NCBI GenBank assembly: GCA_001179505.1 | Contig: CDMY01000272.1 | Location: 1-55,128, forward strand | Direction of reading: 5' to 3' | From: Vitrella brassicaformis | Taxonomy: Eukaryota; Sar; Vitrellaceae | Length of the DNA: 55,128 nt | Part shown: piece by piece, positions 33,186 to 45,300 of the stretch | Position numbering within the stretch: the first letter of the stretch is position 1 | How the letters are laid out: the number at the start of each line of letters is the position of its first letter | Translations under genes and position numbers: made by a program | Notes under the pieces: model-generated | Told to the model about the DNA's origin: nothing | The model's database searches: none | Seen by the model: the letters and a program-made list of their open reading frames with translations, nothing else

Positions 33186-36120
33186 GCAGTCGCACCAGCA
33201 GCTCAAGGCGTACCTGCCCATCATTCGGGACAGCCCCGTCTACCCCATTATCTATGGTAGTTGCACGTAATGCCATCTGTTGCCATGGGAAGGAACGATG
33301 GGCGTGTGTGTGCATGTGTGTGTGTGTGTGTGTGTGTTTCCTTGTGGCAGATTCTGATGGTGTGGTGCTGTCCCTGCCGCCCATTATCAACGGCGACCAC
33401 TCCAAAATCACACTCAACACCAGAAACATCTTCATCGAATGCACCGCGGTTCGTGCGAAATTCTCTTCCTTGCTTGTATGTGTGTGTGTGTGTGTGTGTG
33501 ACGCTCTCCTCTCTCGTGTGAGTCGTTCAGACGGACCTGACGAAGGCCCAGATCGTCATCAACACGCTCGTAGCCATGTTTTCACCCTACTGCGCCAAAC
33601 CATACAAGTAAGTAACAAAAGCCTGGAGTGACACCGAGCGAGACACACACACACACGGGACACAGCAGACAGACAGACGAGAGTGTATATGTATGGTGAC
33701 ACCACAACACACTGACTGACTGACTGACTGACACCAGGATCGAGCCGGTGCTGGTCGAGTACGAGCCGTCTCACCCCAAGATGGCGGGCGGACAGACCAG
33801 GACATACCCCTCAGTCGACAGGTAGGTCTGTTTGTGTGTGTGTCACTCATCCACCCAACCAACCAACCAACCACACGTGTGTATATCTCTCTCTCTCTGC
33901 GTGTGGCATCCATCCATCCATCTCGCAGCCGTCCAGTGGAGGCGAACGTGTCGTACGTGCAGAAGCTGGTGGGCGTGACAGACAGCGCACTGATGGGCCC
34001 CGACCGCATCTGCCAGCTGCTCAAGCGGATGTCCATACCATCGGAGAGGCTGTCGGACGACACTGTCAGGTGTCACGTGCCCATCACACGCAGTGGTACG
34101 CATCCCAGTGCATCTGTGTGAATAAGGAGCAGGAGGCACGTGATGTGCTCGCTGGTGGATGGATGGGAGGGACGGGTGGGTGACGTTCAGATGTGCTTCA
34201 CGCGTGTGACTTGGCCGAGGATGTGGCCATTGCTTATGGATACAACAAGTGGGCACACACCGACACACCGACACACCGACACACCGACACACCGACAGAC
34301 AGACAGGCGAACCAACGGGGCAGCACCATGGTCCCCTCCCTCTGTGTCCGTGTGTGTGTGTGTGTGTTTTAGCGTCAAGGCAGAGATCCCCCCCACCCTG
34401 GCGTGGCCGAGCGAACAGCCCATTGGACACCTGTCAGGTACCTGAGTGATTGATTGACGCAGCGCAGCGCAGCCCACACACACGCCACAGCCAGAGATCT
34501 ATGACACTCGGTGATGCTGGTCTGGACTGTCTGGTCGGGCTGTCTGGACAGATTTGATCCGCCACGAGTTCGCTCAAGCGGGCTTCAACGAGTGTCTCAC
34601 CTGGGGACTGGTACAAAACACAACACAACACAACACAATGCAATACAATACACAGGCGGGCACTGCTCCGCCCACCCCCCCGCAGATCTCATCTCACCCT
34701 CTCTCCCTCTGTGCTGTGTGAGTGTCAGTGTTCGAGCCGGGAGAACTTTGAGTGTATGCGGCGGACGCCGCGGGCTGACGAGGACGCCGACCTGCAGGAG
34801 GCCAACCTGCACATATATCAGGTGCGTACGCTACGCGGGGGTGGCGGGGCGGGGCGTGGCGCTGTTTGGGTGCTGGTCAGTCAGGTCAACAAACACAACG
34901 GTAGACCTTCCTATCTGTCCTGTGTGTTGTCTGCCTGCCTGCCTGCCTGTGCCCCGCCCCGCAGTATGACGCCTTCGCGCGCCCAGTGAGGCTGTCAAAC
35001 CCAAAGACCAAAGAATTCGAGGCAAGCCAATGCCCTCCTACCACACACACATACACACACACACACACACACAGACGCACACACAGACGCACGTGTGTGT
35101 CGGTGCCTCCTTCCTCTCTCTTGGTTGGTTCAGGTGGTGCGGACGTCGCTGTTGCCGATGCTGCTCAAGACGCTGGCGGCCAACAAGAAGTCGCCCCTGC
35201 CCATCAAGCTCTTCGAGGTCTCAGATGTGGTCGTCATTGACAAATCCACACCCACTGGTCCGTTCGTTCGTTCGTTCGTTCGACCAGGGCATGGCAGGGC
35301 AGGGCAGGGCAGGGCAGGGCAGGAGAGAACTAAGACGTCTGATCTGACTGACGTGTGTCTGTCTGTCTGTCTGTGTGTCTGTGCTGACTGCAGGTGCGAG
35401 GAATGTCCGCCGAGCCGCGGCGCTTTATTCCAATCTCACCTCGGGATTTGAGGTCAGTCACATCACTCACACGACATTTATGACGTTGCGACACAATACA
35501 ACACACACCCCACCGCAATGCAACAACCCCATGTCCGTCTGTCTTTGTTTGCTGCCTACCGGCCAGGTGATCCACGGTCTCATGGACCTGATCCTGTCGA
35601 AGCTCTCCCTCACGGCCGCCTACAACCGCCCAGACGCCACGCCTCCCCCCACCCTACAGCACCAGCAGCAGCAGCAGCAGGTGGTGGATGGTGTCAACGG
35701 CCACCACCACGTGGCGGCCAACCCTGGGCCACCCGGTGGCCCTGACTACCCGGCCAAGACCTACTACCTCAGGCCATCCAATGGTGTGTCTGCTGTGGGT
35801 GGGTGTCTGGCAGGGGAGAGGACAGACAGACAGATGGATGTGTGTGTGTGTGCAGACACGGCGTTCTTCGAGGGCCGGCAGGCTCACATAGTGGTGGGTG
35901 AGGTGGTCATAGGTGTGGTCGGTGTGGTGCATCCGGCGGCGCTAAAGGGATTCGCCATCGACACACCCGGTCAGTCGGTCGGTCAGCACGCTGACCACAC
36001 AACAACATCAGCACGGTGGTGGGTCGGGTCGGTACAAGGATGCGTGTGTGTGTGTGTGTGTGTTCAGTGTCTGCGATGGAGATCAACCTGGAGCCTTTCA
36101 TGGAGTGGCTGGCGCAATGA
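31853..36120 (+). CDS. FARSB: Phenylalanyl-tRNA synthetase beta subunit (cytosolic type)
   Basis: A 22-exon model of 683 aa: exons start at 31853, 32011, 32123, 32358, 32504, 32698, 32980, 33190, 33351, 33531, 33738, 33929, 34191, 34373, 34552, 34729, 34965, 35134, 35394, 35567, 35856 and 36068. It matches the eukaryotic/archaeal beta chain from end to end: [42 protein letters not shown], the B5 signature [31 protein letters not shown] and the closing [12 protein letters not shown]. The enzyme is an alpha2-beta2 tetramer that charges tRNA-Phe; beta supports tRNA binding and editing (B3/B4). A low-complexity insert of about 40 residues (poly-Gln, HHH, Gly/Pro) interrupts the C-terminal domain around residues 590-625. 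Intron 17 uses a GC donor (GAG|GCAAGC). Confidence 0.93.
34253..34300 (+). repeat. Octamer tandem repeat (ACACCGAC)n in an intron
   Basis: About five copies of an 8-bp unit lie inside the PheRS-beta intron after exon 13, in a region otherwise free of long repeats of that period. Confidence 0.7.
35288..35322 (+). repeat. Pentamer tandem repeat (GGGCA)n in an intron
   Basis: About six copies of GGGCA follow a (GTTC)n run (35262-35281) inside the PheRS-beta intron after exon 18. Confidence 0.7.
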
Positions 36121-36494
36121 AGGGGAGAAGGAATGCAGTCAGGCCATGGCTGGCTGCTGAGCTGACTCACTCGCAGACCCCTTTTGATCCATCCATCCAT
36201 CCACACGTGTGTGTGTGCGTGTGTGTGTGTGTGGTGCATGCGACTGACTCGCATGACGATGACATTCCGGCAGCGAGACACCATCATGCTTCAGAGACAC
36301 CACACCCACATGACATACCATGCACTCATTGATGCTTTATGATTTATTGACTGACTGAACTCAATATTGAGCCGTGCGACCATGAAGGTCCGCGTCAGTC
36401 AATCCACATGCACACAAAAACAAGAAGCAGGCAAAGAACTATGGGTCCACCAAGACCAACTTACAAGTCCACCCACCTCAAACCCAGTGTGTCC

Positions 36495-38837
36495 TCATCT
36501 GTCCCCTCCCTCCGCCACATTAGACACACCACTTGTCAGCGTGAAACGACGCTCATTCCCATCACCATCACCACCCCCACCCCCACCTATGCCCGACATT
36601 AGCTGAGGGGCGGTCATGGCGGCCTGTGGTGGGGGACCGCCTGAGCTGCCTTGGCTGCGTTGACTCTGTTGATGTCCCTGCCCCTGGGACGCTCGCAAAG
36701 CGGGAAGGACTGTGCCGAATGTGGGTAGTCGGACGGGCAGCCCGATGGGCGAGTAGCTGTCTTCCGCCTCGTCTCTCTCCGTCTCTGCGTCTGCTGCCGA
36801 TGCGGCGGGCTGCAGGAGGGTGGCAGAGAGGGGCTCCGGCCGGTGCACGAAGCCTCCTGTGGTGGTCTGGGGCCCGAAGGTGGACGCAGACACAGAGGGG
36901 GTAATGTCGTCCACTGAATGGAATGCAGTGCAGCAGAGAGGGAGAAACAGAAAACGCGAGACTCTGTGTGTGTCTCGATAGACGTGTGTGTGGAAATGAA
37001 TGCTGGCTGACCCTTCTGAGTAGTATCAGGTTTGCGGATGCCCATGGCGTACAAAGGGTCCGTCTCGCTGGAAGCTCCTGTGCGGAGGGAGAGAGAACGG
37101 ACGGGCTGCGCCACCAATCTGTTGATTCATGTGATGCACAGCACACGGAAGGAGGGCAAGGCACAGAGACAGAGAGATTCATTTACACAAGGATGAAATG
37201 AAAAGAGCTGTCTTGTCTCGTGCTGTGCTTCAGGGCCGTGCGTACGTCTCCTTCTCGAACATGCGGTGGTACAGGAATATCCACTTGTCGGGGTCCCGAC
37301 CCTCCATGTGCTTATAGTATTTGGAGAACAGAAAGGACGACACAAAGCCCACAAACAAAGCCATGAACAGGGTCAGCACCTGCATACACACACGCAGAGA
37401 GGGAGGGGGAGAGAACACATACATACTGGATGGATGGATGGATCTGTGCCTGTCTTACTGCCTTACCCTGAGAAGGTTGTTGAGGTCTCTGATGGGCACC
37501 AGCCGCGGGCTGAGCAGGTCGATCTGCACTGTCTCCGTGTCTATCACAAACGGACCTTGCCCTATACACACACACACACACAAACACACAGAGGCGTATG
37601 CAGCAAGGCTCTTTCTCCATGGGCTTCTGTGTCTCACACACCAAAGGTAATGCCGCCCGGCCCCTGTATGGGCCCTTTGTCAGGTGGTGAGGGGTCGATC
37701 GGCTTCTCTTTGTCCTCGTTCTCGTCCACTATGTTGCCTTTCTTGTCGCAGGTGAAACAACCCTCCTCGCGGGCACACAACTGCAGGTCAGGCACCCCAT
37801 ATGGCGAAACAAACAAACAGGTGTGTGTCGTGTGTGTCTGTCTGTCTGTCTGTGTCATGTCATGTGCGGGGGTGTCTGCCTCTCATCCATCGCTCACTCA
37901 CGTGTACGTTGCAGTATAGGAAAATGAACGGCGAGTCGCCCAACCTGAAGAGCGGGAGGGCCATGCGGGTCAGCTCACGCTCTTGCTTCACAAACTCCAC
38001 CTCGATCTCCGCTGCACAACACACAACGACGTATTCGTTGGTATCCCCCTTCCCCTCCCCCCCACACCACACCCCACCCACCGGGCCGCTCGCAGTAGTC
38101 CTTGATGAGGATGACCGCCTGTGGGTCCCCCGCCTCCCCCGACGCCCAGCAGTGCTTCAGGTTGAGCGCAAAGCCCGTCTTGTAGCTCGTGAAGACCTCT
38201 ACTACCAGCTCCTCGCTCCACCGCGGTATCACCATGGGGGGCTCATACAGCCGCTCATCGCACTCCCTGTCCAGACAGGCCTGCATCTGGACATCGAACT
38301 CGCCGCTCCCGCTGACGTTGACGGTCTTGACGCCCTCTCTCTCCACCTGGGTGCTGACGGTGAGGTCCTTGCTGTAAAGGCACTCGACCTCATACCGCAC
38401 CTCGCCCCCCAACAGCGCCCCGCCGCCGATGACCCTCGCCTCGTTGGTGTGGACAATCCACTGGTCGCTGCTGTCGGCGTTGGCCTGTGTTCCGCAGCCG
38501 TCGAGTGGGGTGGACACACAGAGGAGGGAGTTGTCGTCATACGAGTGGCAGGAAGGGTCGGGCGTATCGCTGAACGACCTGCAGACACAGAAAGGGAACA
38601 CACGCACGACACGATGTGGATTATTCATAAACATGATGTGTGTGTGTGTTGGGGATGAGTGCGTTGGTTGGTTGGTTCATGCCAGATGAGGTTTGAAGGT
38701 TCGAGGCAGAGGGTCATGCTGGTGGGGTTGCACGTGAGCGACACGGGGCGGATGGCTGCTGCTGTGGTCACTACGGAGAGCACCACAACCAGCCCCGTGG
38801 GGGAAGGCGCAACGGAAGAGAGCGACATAGCACACAT
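36495..38837 (-). CDS. ZP-domain-like single-pass membrane protein
   Basis: Eight exons in phase (38837-38683, 38578-38082, 38011-37902, 37780-37642, 37561-37467, 37379-37246, 37118-37012, 36913-36495) give about 551 aa. A signal peptide (GLVVVLSVVTTAAAIRP) is followed by a region of ZP-like order: LTVSTQVEREG, then LNLKHCWASGEAGDPQ with LIKDYC, then LFRLGDSPFIFLYCNVHLCAREEGC. The CWA...C pair and the late hCxVxxC match the zona pellucida polymerisation module. A membrane helix (TLFMALFVGFVSSFLF, about 350-372) leads to a Ser/Pro/Gly-rich cytosolic tail. Such proteins often form extracellular matrices or filaments. The first intron lacks a good GT donor: a GC donor (ATCTG|GCATGA) or a weak AC|GTGCAA both keep phase. 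The start may be 38837 or 38828. Confidence 0.68.
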
Positions 38838-38990
38838 AGCCTGAGCCAAAGAGGATGCAAATTGGAGCCCGGCGTGCTGATATGAGTGGTTTGAAGCCCT
38901 TTCCGGAGTTCTGCCACTGTGGGCTGGGTGGGGGCTCAGCCGCCTCTGACTCGGAGTCCGCGTCTCACTTTCTTCAAGTTCCCCTCTCCG
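38838..38990. promoter_or_regulatory. Putative bidirectional promoter (ZP-like / small secreted protein)
   Basis: 153 bp between divergent start codons of two genes for secretory-pathway proteins. Inferred from arrangement only. Confidence 0.45.
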
Positions 38991-39414
38991 ATGGTGGTAC
39001 GCGGAGTGGTGGCGTCGTTGGGTGTCCTTGTTGCCGCATTCATCCTCACACGCGACCTCTGTGCCGCCTCCCACATGGGCCAGCCGCAGCCATCGTCATT
39101 GCAGATGGCAGCCGTCAGCCCATGCAGTGAAAAGGGGTAGGCAGGCATATGAAGCAGAGGCCTGCGGTCATTTCTCGCTGTCTGTGCTGTCTGCCTGCAG
39201 CGGATCAGACAAGCCAACCGAGGCTCCCAGAGGGAAAAACGAGGCCCTGTCACGGACTGAGGGTCACGCGTATGACGACGATGAAGACGAGGAAGATGCG
39301 CCCCCCCCACCGCCGTGCATTCCCCTTCCTAACCCAGGCATCAGACACGAGCCCCTGCCTGATGGTGAGGTGTGGTGTGGCGACCTGGAGCTGCCCCCCT
39401 TGAGAGAACAGTGA
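38991..39414 (+). CDS. Small acidic secreted protein
   Basis: Two exons in phase (38991-39136 and 39201-39414) give 119 aa. The start codon is followed by a signal peptide (VVASLGVLVAAFILTRDLCA). The mature part has a run of Asp/Glu (DDDEDEEDA), a poly-Pro stretch and a short C-terminal motif with one Cys (EVWCGDLELPPLREQ). No domain is recognised. It diverges from the ZP-like gene, and its stop is about 165 bp from the right arm of the inverted repeat. The upstream donor choice within GGGGTAGGC was set by phase. Confidence 0.6.
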
Positions 39415-39578
39415 CAGATGGATGGATGGATGCATTGGTATACACAGTAATAAAATATTGGTCGGTTGGTTGGTATGTGCTCAAGTCGATTTGTATGTAC
39501 AGTATGGTGTTGACCTTGTCTCTGTGCGCACACTTACACATGTACAGACAGACATCGAACGGGTAATCGTGCATTCTT

Positions 39579-40886
39579 CTGTCGATGATCAAGCAGCCGT
39601 ATCGACATCAGACAGTCCCACTCTCCCGCACTATCGACAACCAGGCCATCCGCTCACAAAGCCCAAGCCAACACACAGCCACTTCAAAGACGCAGACACC
39701 GGGAAAAACAGCCGCAACGGCGTCGACTCGCTGAGCACTTCTAATTGAAGCCCACCAGAGCCTTGACGAGCGTGAACACTTGAATTTCGACCGAGAAAGG
39801 GATGGCGTGCAAGGGCATGAGTACCATGGGCCACGACAGCACTTCTCGTGTGTCGGGGGACTTGCCAGCCGTGTACCAGATGCCCCAGGGGGACGGCAGG
39901 TAGACGTACATGAACTGACAACACACACAGCGAGAGGCAGAACGAACAACAGGTCGATGCCATGCGCCGCGCCCAGCGAGCCCTTCCCGGCCTCACCACG
40001 ACAGCAAAAGGAGCGACGAGGATGCCAGGAATGGACACCAGCAGCAGCGTGTCGTTAGACACAGTGTAGCCCTGTGAGAGCAGCACATGGACCACGGCCA
40101 TCGGCACGGCGTAGATGAAGTCGGCGAGGCCGACCCCCCAGGCCCAGCCAGTGGGGAACGTGCCATTGTACCACTGACACACAGGCAGACAGGGACACAA
40201 ACATACCAACACACAGACAGACAGACAACATGAGCGCATCTTCGTTCGTTCGCTCTCGTGTGTGTATGTTTTTGCACACCTTGATGAAGGTGACGAATGC
40301 CAGCAGACGGGGATACTGCACAGCCAAAAGCCACGGCAGCGGGATGGCACTCAACATGGCCTGCAGCACACACACACACACACACAGAGAGATGAGCCCT
40401 CATTGCCTGGATTCTCCACTCGGCCCCTCCCTCCCACTCTCACTCACCGCAGCTTCATCTTGTAGCCGGCCCGGCAGCAGCACCCCAGCCACGTCGACAA
40501 ACACGCCAGCCAGCGCCACAAACGTGGGCAGCAGATACTTGGTGTTGCGGAGGAACACACCAGTGTATCCGAGATAGGCCGTGACGGCGCCGTACGAGAG
40601 GTGGAAGGCCAGCCATGCCCACAGAGCGTAGCTGCCGGTGGGTGCGTACCACTTGAGAGTGAGGGCCAGCCACACAAACGTCCAGACAAAGATGAGCGGC
40701 GTCACGACCGATTCGCCGCGGACGTGTGGGGGCGGCTTGTGCAGCAGAGGCCACACCAATGGCTGTTCCTTCGACGCTGCAGTGATCGAGGCAGACAGAA
40801 AGACCGATTTATGAGGGAAACCATGAATGACATTGAATGAAAGTGTCTGTCTGCTCTCACTGCTTACTAACACGTGTCGGCCGCCG
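39579..40886. repeat. Inverted duplication, right arm
   Basis: This is the reverse-complement partner of 1-1350, covering the entire coding region except the first 11 codons (whose partner lies beyond the window) plus about 160 bp of 3' flank. The high similarity in introns indicates a recent duplication or ongoing gene conversion. Confidence 0.9.
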
Positions 40887-40920
40887 TGCCGTGACCGCGT
40901 TGCTTGAGAGATGCAGCCAT
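39741..40920 (-). CDS. Multi-pass membrane protein, intact copy 2
   Basis: Five exons in phase (40920-40872, 40776-40448, 40360-40280, 40173-39997, 39914-39741) give 269 aa. The start is ATG at 40920 (MAASLKQRGHG), with a GTTAGT donor after 49 nt. The protein has about six hydrophobic helices, with aromatic and Pro-containing loops such as WYNGTFPTGWAWGVG and VYLPSPWGIWYTAGK, and no signal peptide. The family was not recognised; the shape suggests a small multi-pass enzyme or transporter, but no catalytic motif stands out. The frame is open throughout, unlike its inverted partner. Telomere-like CCCTAA motifs lie about 125-150 bp upstream. Confidence 0.78.
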
Positions 40921-42309
40921 TTCGTCAACTATTGCTGTTCGTCAATTGGAATCCGGGCGGTGAAATCGGTGTGCAATGATTTCTTTTGATGCGGATGACT
41001 TTGGCAGACAAACAGCGATGGATGCCACTCCTTCGCGTCATCTTCTTTGGGTTAGGGTTAGGGTTGTCAAACCCAGAAGAACCCTGAACCCTAGCAATGA
41101 ACCAGTGAATTGACAAAAGAGAGTGACTTTTCAATGGATGCGTCCGTCCGTCTGTGGACCTTGCGGATGGCTGGATCGATTGTTGGATTGCCAGGTACAA
41201 ATACGCCTATACGCGTAGACGGACGGATGGATGAGTCTGTCGTCTGTTCGTCGCCCTATAGTACACAGGAAGAGAAGAGCCCCATCCAATCCAATCAATG
41301 CACACACGCATCCGATCCGTCCGCGCATCAATCAATCAATCAATCAATCTCACACATGACATGGATGGGGTGGCCATGCATGACTGCACGCAGCATCCAT
41401 CCATCCATCCTCCATCCATCAGTCGGCCGGCCATTCAACAAGTGATCAGAGTGCCACTCCGTCGAGTGTAGTGTGCGCTGAGTGTGCTGCCTGGCTGTCA
41501 GGCCATGGGCAGGGGAGAGAGGGAGGGAGGGAGGGAGGGAGGGCATGACGCACAGTCCTCTGTACAGCTCAGGCAAGAAGAAATAGAGGCAGGCAGGCAG
41601 GCAGGCGCCAGCAGTAGGGATGGGCGGACAGGGGACAGGGGCATGGCCCACAGAAGTGAAGTGGTCAAAACGAAGAGGCGAGTGCTTAAAACGGTAGTGG
41701 GGGCAGGGCACGTGGATTGAAAAGCAATGAATGCACTCGATAATATATGTGAGCCAGCCAGAAAGGAAGTGGAGTAGGCACCAGCCCCTCTGCGCCTGCC
41801 TTGTCGATTGAATTAGGGCACTTCGATAAGTAAGAGGATGAAAACGATGGATGGATGGCAGCGAAGAAAAAAAGAAAGAAAGAAAGACAGACCGGCCGGC
41901 CATCCATGTGCAATGAATGACCCACCCAATTGTCCGGACCGACAAGACTCCTCCCTCCCACTCTGGTACTTAATTGCTCGCCATGCGAACCGACACATAC
42001 CCAGGCAGGGTAGGTCCATACGTATACGTAGATAGAGACACGCAATCCATCCACACCACGTCGCAGAGTTAGCGAGTACCTTCCTCCCTCCCTCCCTCCC
42101 TCTCTCCCTCCCCGGCTCTCTCCTCCGCCAAGCATCCCCCTCGCCCCACACTGCACACACATGCAGTGCAGCAAAACATCAGAACACGACTGACTTGCAC
42201 GATGGATAGGTACGACTGGTCCACGAGCCCCCCTCCCCCTCTCGCCGTCACAACAGGTCGGTCTCATGGCTCTCTCCCTCCTCGCTTGGCCGTCAATCGA
42301 TCGAATCGA
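40921..42309. other. Gene-free spacer with simple repeats
   Basis: It lies between the intact membrane gene and the 3' end of the NOT3-like gene. Contents: the telomere-like motifs, an (ATCA)n run near 41327-41348, CATC runs near 41395-41420, a (GGGA)n run near 41517-41543, (GGCA)n near 41590-41606, (GAAA)n near 41865-41886 and (CCCT)n near 42082-42112. No coding exon is supported. Confidence 0.6.
41043..41092 (-). promoter_or_regulatory. Telomere-like / telo-box motifs upstream of the intact membrane gene
   Basis: The plus strand reads GGGTTAGGGTTAGGG and then, after a short gap, GAACCCTGAACCCTAG, so G-rich and C-rich units face each other and could fold into a hairpin. On the gene's strand the motifs are CCCTAA, about 125-150 bp before the start codon. 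They may be promoter telo-boxes or an interstitial telomere relic. Confidence 0.45.
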
Positions 42310-45300
42310 TCACCTCCTGCCACTGGCTGCTCGTGGGGACGGGGAGGAGTTGTTTGGCGGCACCCGTATCTGCTGGTGTGGCGGGAGGTCGGTATACGCA
42401 AACGGCTCCTGCATGGGCTTGAGGCACCAGTCGGCTGTGTCGAACCGCTCCATGGGGCTGCTCTCGTAGTCGTAGTCCGTCCGCCCGTTGCCGAACAAGG
42501 GTGACGCGTGGTGGGGGTGGGGGTGGGGGTGGGGCTGGAAGCTCGATGTCGATGTGGATGAGGCGCCCGCGACGCTCGACTGGACAGAGGGGTCGGACCT
42601 GAGTGTCTTGTCGCCGCCTGATGATGCTGAGCCGCTGCCGGGCTGCAGCCAACAGCCAAGCTGACTGTTCCACCTGACACACACGGACGAGACGAGGGGG
42701 GAGGCCTGCTTTTGTTGCGTCCGTCGATTGCGTACCCCCCGTACCTCCAGTTTCGTTTCTCGAGGGCATACGCCGCCATGCTCTGCTGCAGCTTACCCTG
42801 ACAGACAGACAAGACACAACCATACACACACCACACAGTGCAATGCACCTGCCCCTGCTCCCTCCCTCCCTCCCTCCCTCTCTCCTGGCTCATCTATCTC
42901 ATTCCCTCCATTACCTTACCCGGTGGTATGCGAATATGAAGAGTAGGGTGTCGTCCGACAGCACACGCTCAAAGTAGTCGTACGAGTCGGACAGCTGGGA
43001 GGGCTCCACGGGGAACCGCAGCTGCACCAACGACGGCTGCAACGGACCGGGGATCGGCTGCTCCGGGTGATACACATGCTGTCGGCACACATCACATATC
43101 ACATCCAACGCACACATTTATGTGAGTGAAGTTGACTGACACTGAGGTCCATGTGTGTGTCCCCCGTCCCGCCTTGTTTGTTTACCTCTGACAGTTGGTG
43201 GTGCCTCTCGTCTCCCTTGGGCGCGTCCTTCATGGAGGCCTCCAACACAGCCAATGTCTGCTGCAGCCGCTCGTGAAGGGACAATCCTGACCAGGCACAC
43301 ACACACATCAGATAAGACCTCTTCGTTCCATCTCACTCACCTTTGCTTCTCCGTATTCTGACGTGGGCGAGGCTTGGTATGGGCCCCTTGCCCGTCGACG
43401 CACCACCACCACCGCCGCCACCCTTTCCCCCATCGCCATCCGTCGGTTTGCTGTCCTCCCGGCCGACATCGCGCGACAGCCGTTGCGGCCGGGGGGGCGG
43501 GTAGGGCGGGGGCGGGTTGCGCACACTGGGGGGCAGCTTCTGCTGCTGAGCTGACCTGCCAACGTGGTCCACCTCACTGGGCTGCGTGCGCGCCGCTGGT
43601 GCTGGCGCATCTGCCGATTGTGTTGCATCGTTTGCCACTCGTGGTGAGGATGCCTGCACCACATGTGCCGCAGCTGGTGGGTCGGTCTTGGACTTGGGGG
43701 ATGAAGAGGACGGCAGGCTGCTGGCAGAGGGGTTGAGCAGGGGGGACGATCCCGCCGCAGGTGTGGACGTGTCGGTGTCCGACACACCCATGGCGGGGCC
43801 ATTGGCAGTCGACAGGGCCCGTGGGCTGGCAGTGGTGGCTGAGGGGGCCTTGGCGGCCATCGTGGGCTTGTACACCGCCTGCCGCTTCGCGCGATCCACC
43901 TGCACACACCCACGCCAGGCCAGGCAACTCACTCAGTCACTCATTGTTTCCCTCTCTGTCTTGCCGCCCCACCCAATCCCACACACGCACTTGTCCAATA
44001 GCTGCGGTAGTGGGTGGTGATGCAGCCGCCGTGGTGCCTGAGTCGCCTTCTGGTGGCTCCTTGCCGCTTGCCGCCGCCGGCTCGGCACCTCGCTTGCCCA
44101 CACCGTTGGCAGTGGTGGCCGTTGTCCCGCCTCTGATTGACGGGGGCGATGCGCCCCTATCGCTTGACGGCCGCGTGCCGTTGATAGTGAGCCGGGAGAC
44201 GTGGTTGGGCTGCTGCAGTCTTGACGGGGGTGTGGCGGCGACGGGTTGTGGGCCGGGGGAAGTCGCGGACGAGGCAGGAGACGTGCCATTCAGACCCTCC
44301 TGCATTGCATCAGACAGACAGACAGACAAGGGAGGGAGGTGGAATATATGGAGAAAGAAATGAATGAAGGACGGGTGTGTCTCTTTCTTTGAGGGGGGCT
44401 ATGCTGTCTGTCTGTCTGTCTTTGGTGCTGGAATGGACTGTGGTGCCGCGCCGGCCTACCGGTTTTGGAGAGATCTGAGATGGTGCGATCTGACGACAGA
44501 CAGACAGACAGACCGGTAAAGACGCGACAGCAAGAAACAAAGGGTGTGTGAATGACGGTCTTTGTCCGTCCAGAGCTCACTCACCTTAGCGTCATCCGCA
44601 GGCGGCGGCCTCTTGGTGCCTCCACCACAACCACCACCACCACTGGCCACTGGTGTTGCGACCGAGTGGTTGGCGTCCGAGTCGACGGCGCCCCAGCTGG
44701 ACCCGCTGCCGGCCTTGGACAGAGTGGGCGCCGCCCTCTCTGCCGGTCGCTCGCGACCTGTAGCACCCTTGTCGCGATCCCTCTCCTTGTCCTTGTCTTT
44801 GTCGTGCTTGTCCTTGGCTGCTGCTGCTGCTGGTAGTGGCGATGCGGCCTTGGAGGACGACATGGGAGTCTCGGGGTGCTCCTCTGAATGCTGCTCGATA
44901 CCATGCCCAGACAGGTAGGTACATGCATGTATGTGCTATGCTGTGCTGTCTTGGTGTCCCTCCCTCCCTTCGTCCGTTGCGTTGCGTACACTTGAGGAGA
45001 TGAGAGAGGGCCGCTTCGCGTCGCGCTTCAGGACTGACACGCCGGGGTTGGCGCCGGGGGGCACTTCATTCATTCAACAACCGAAGGCGACACACACGAC
45101 ACACACGACAGCAGGCAGTGGGTCGTCTTGAGTTGACTGTTTCTGGTTACTGGTGTGTCACTTCACTTACCTGGTCTGCCCAGTTTGGCGAGCTTTGAGT
45201 TCTTTGGCGTGGGGTCGTCCTTGGCTGACAGACAGACAGACAGACAGACAGACATAGGGAGGAGGTTAATGGGATGCATGTGTGTGTGTGTGTGTGTGTG

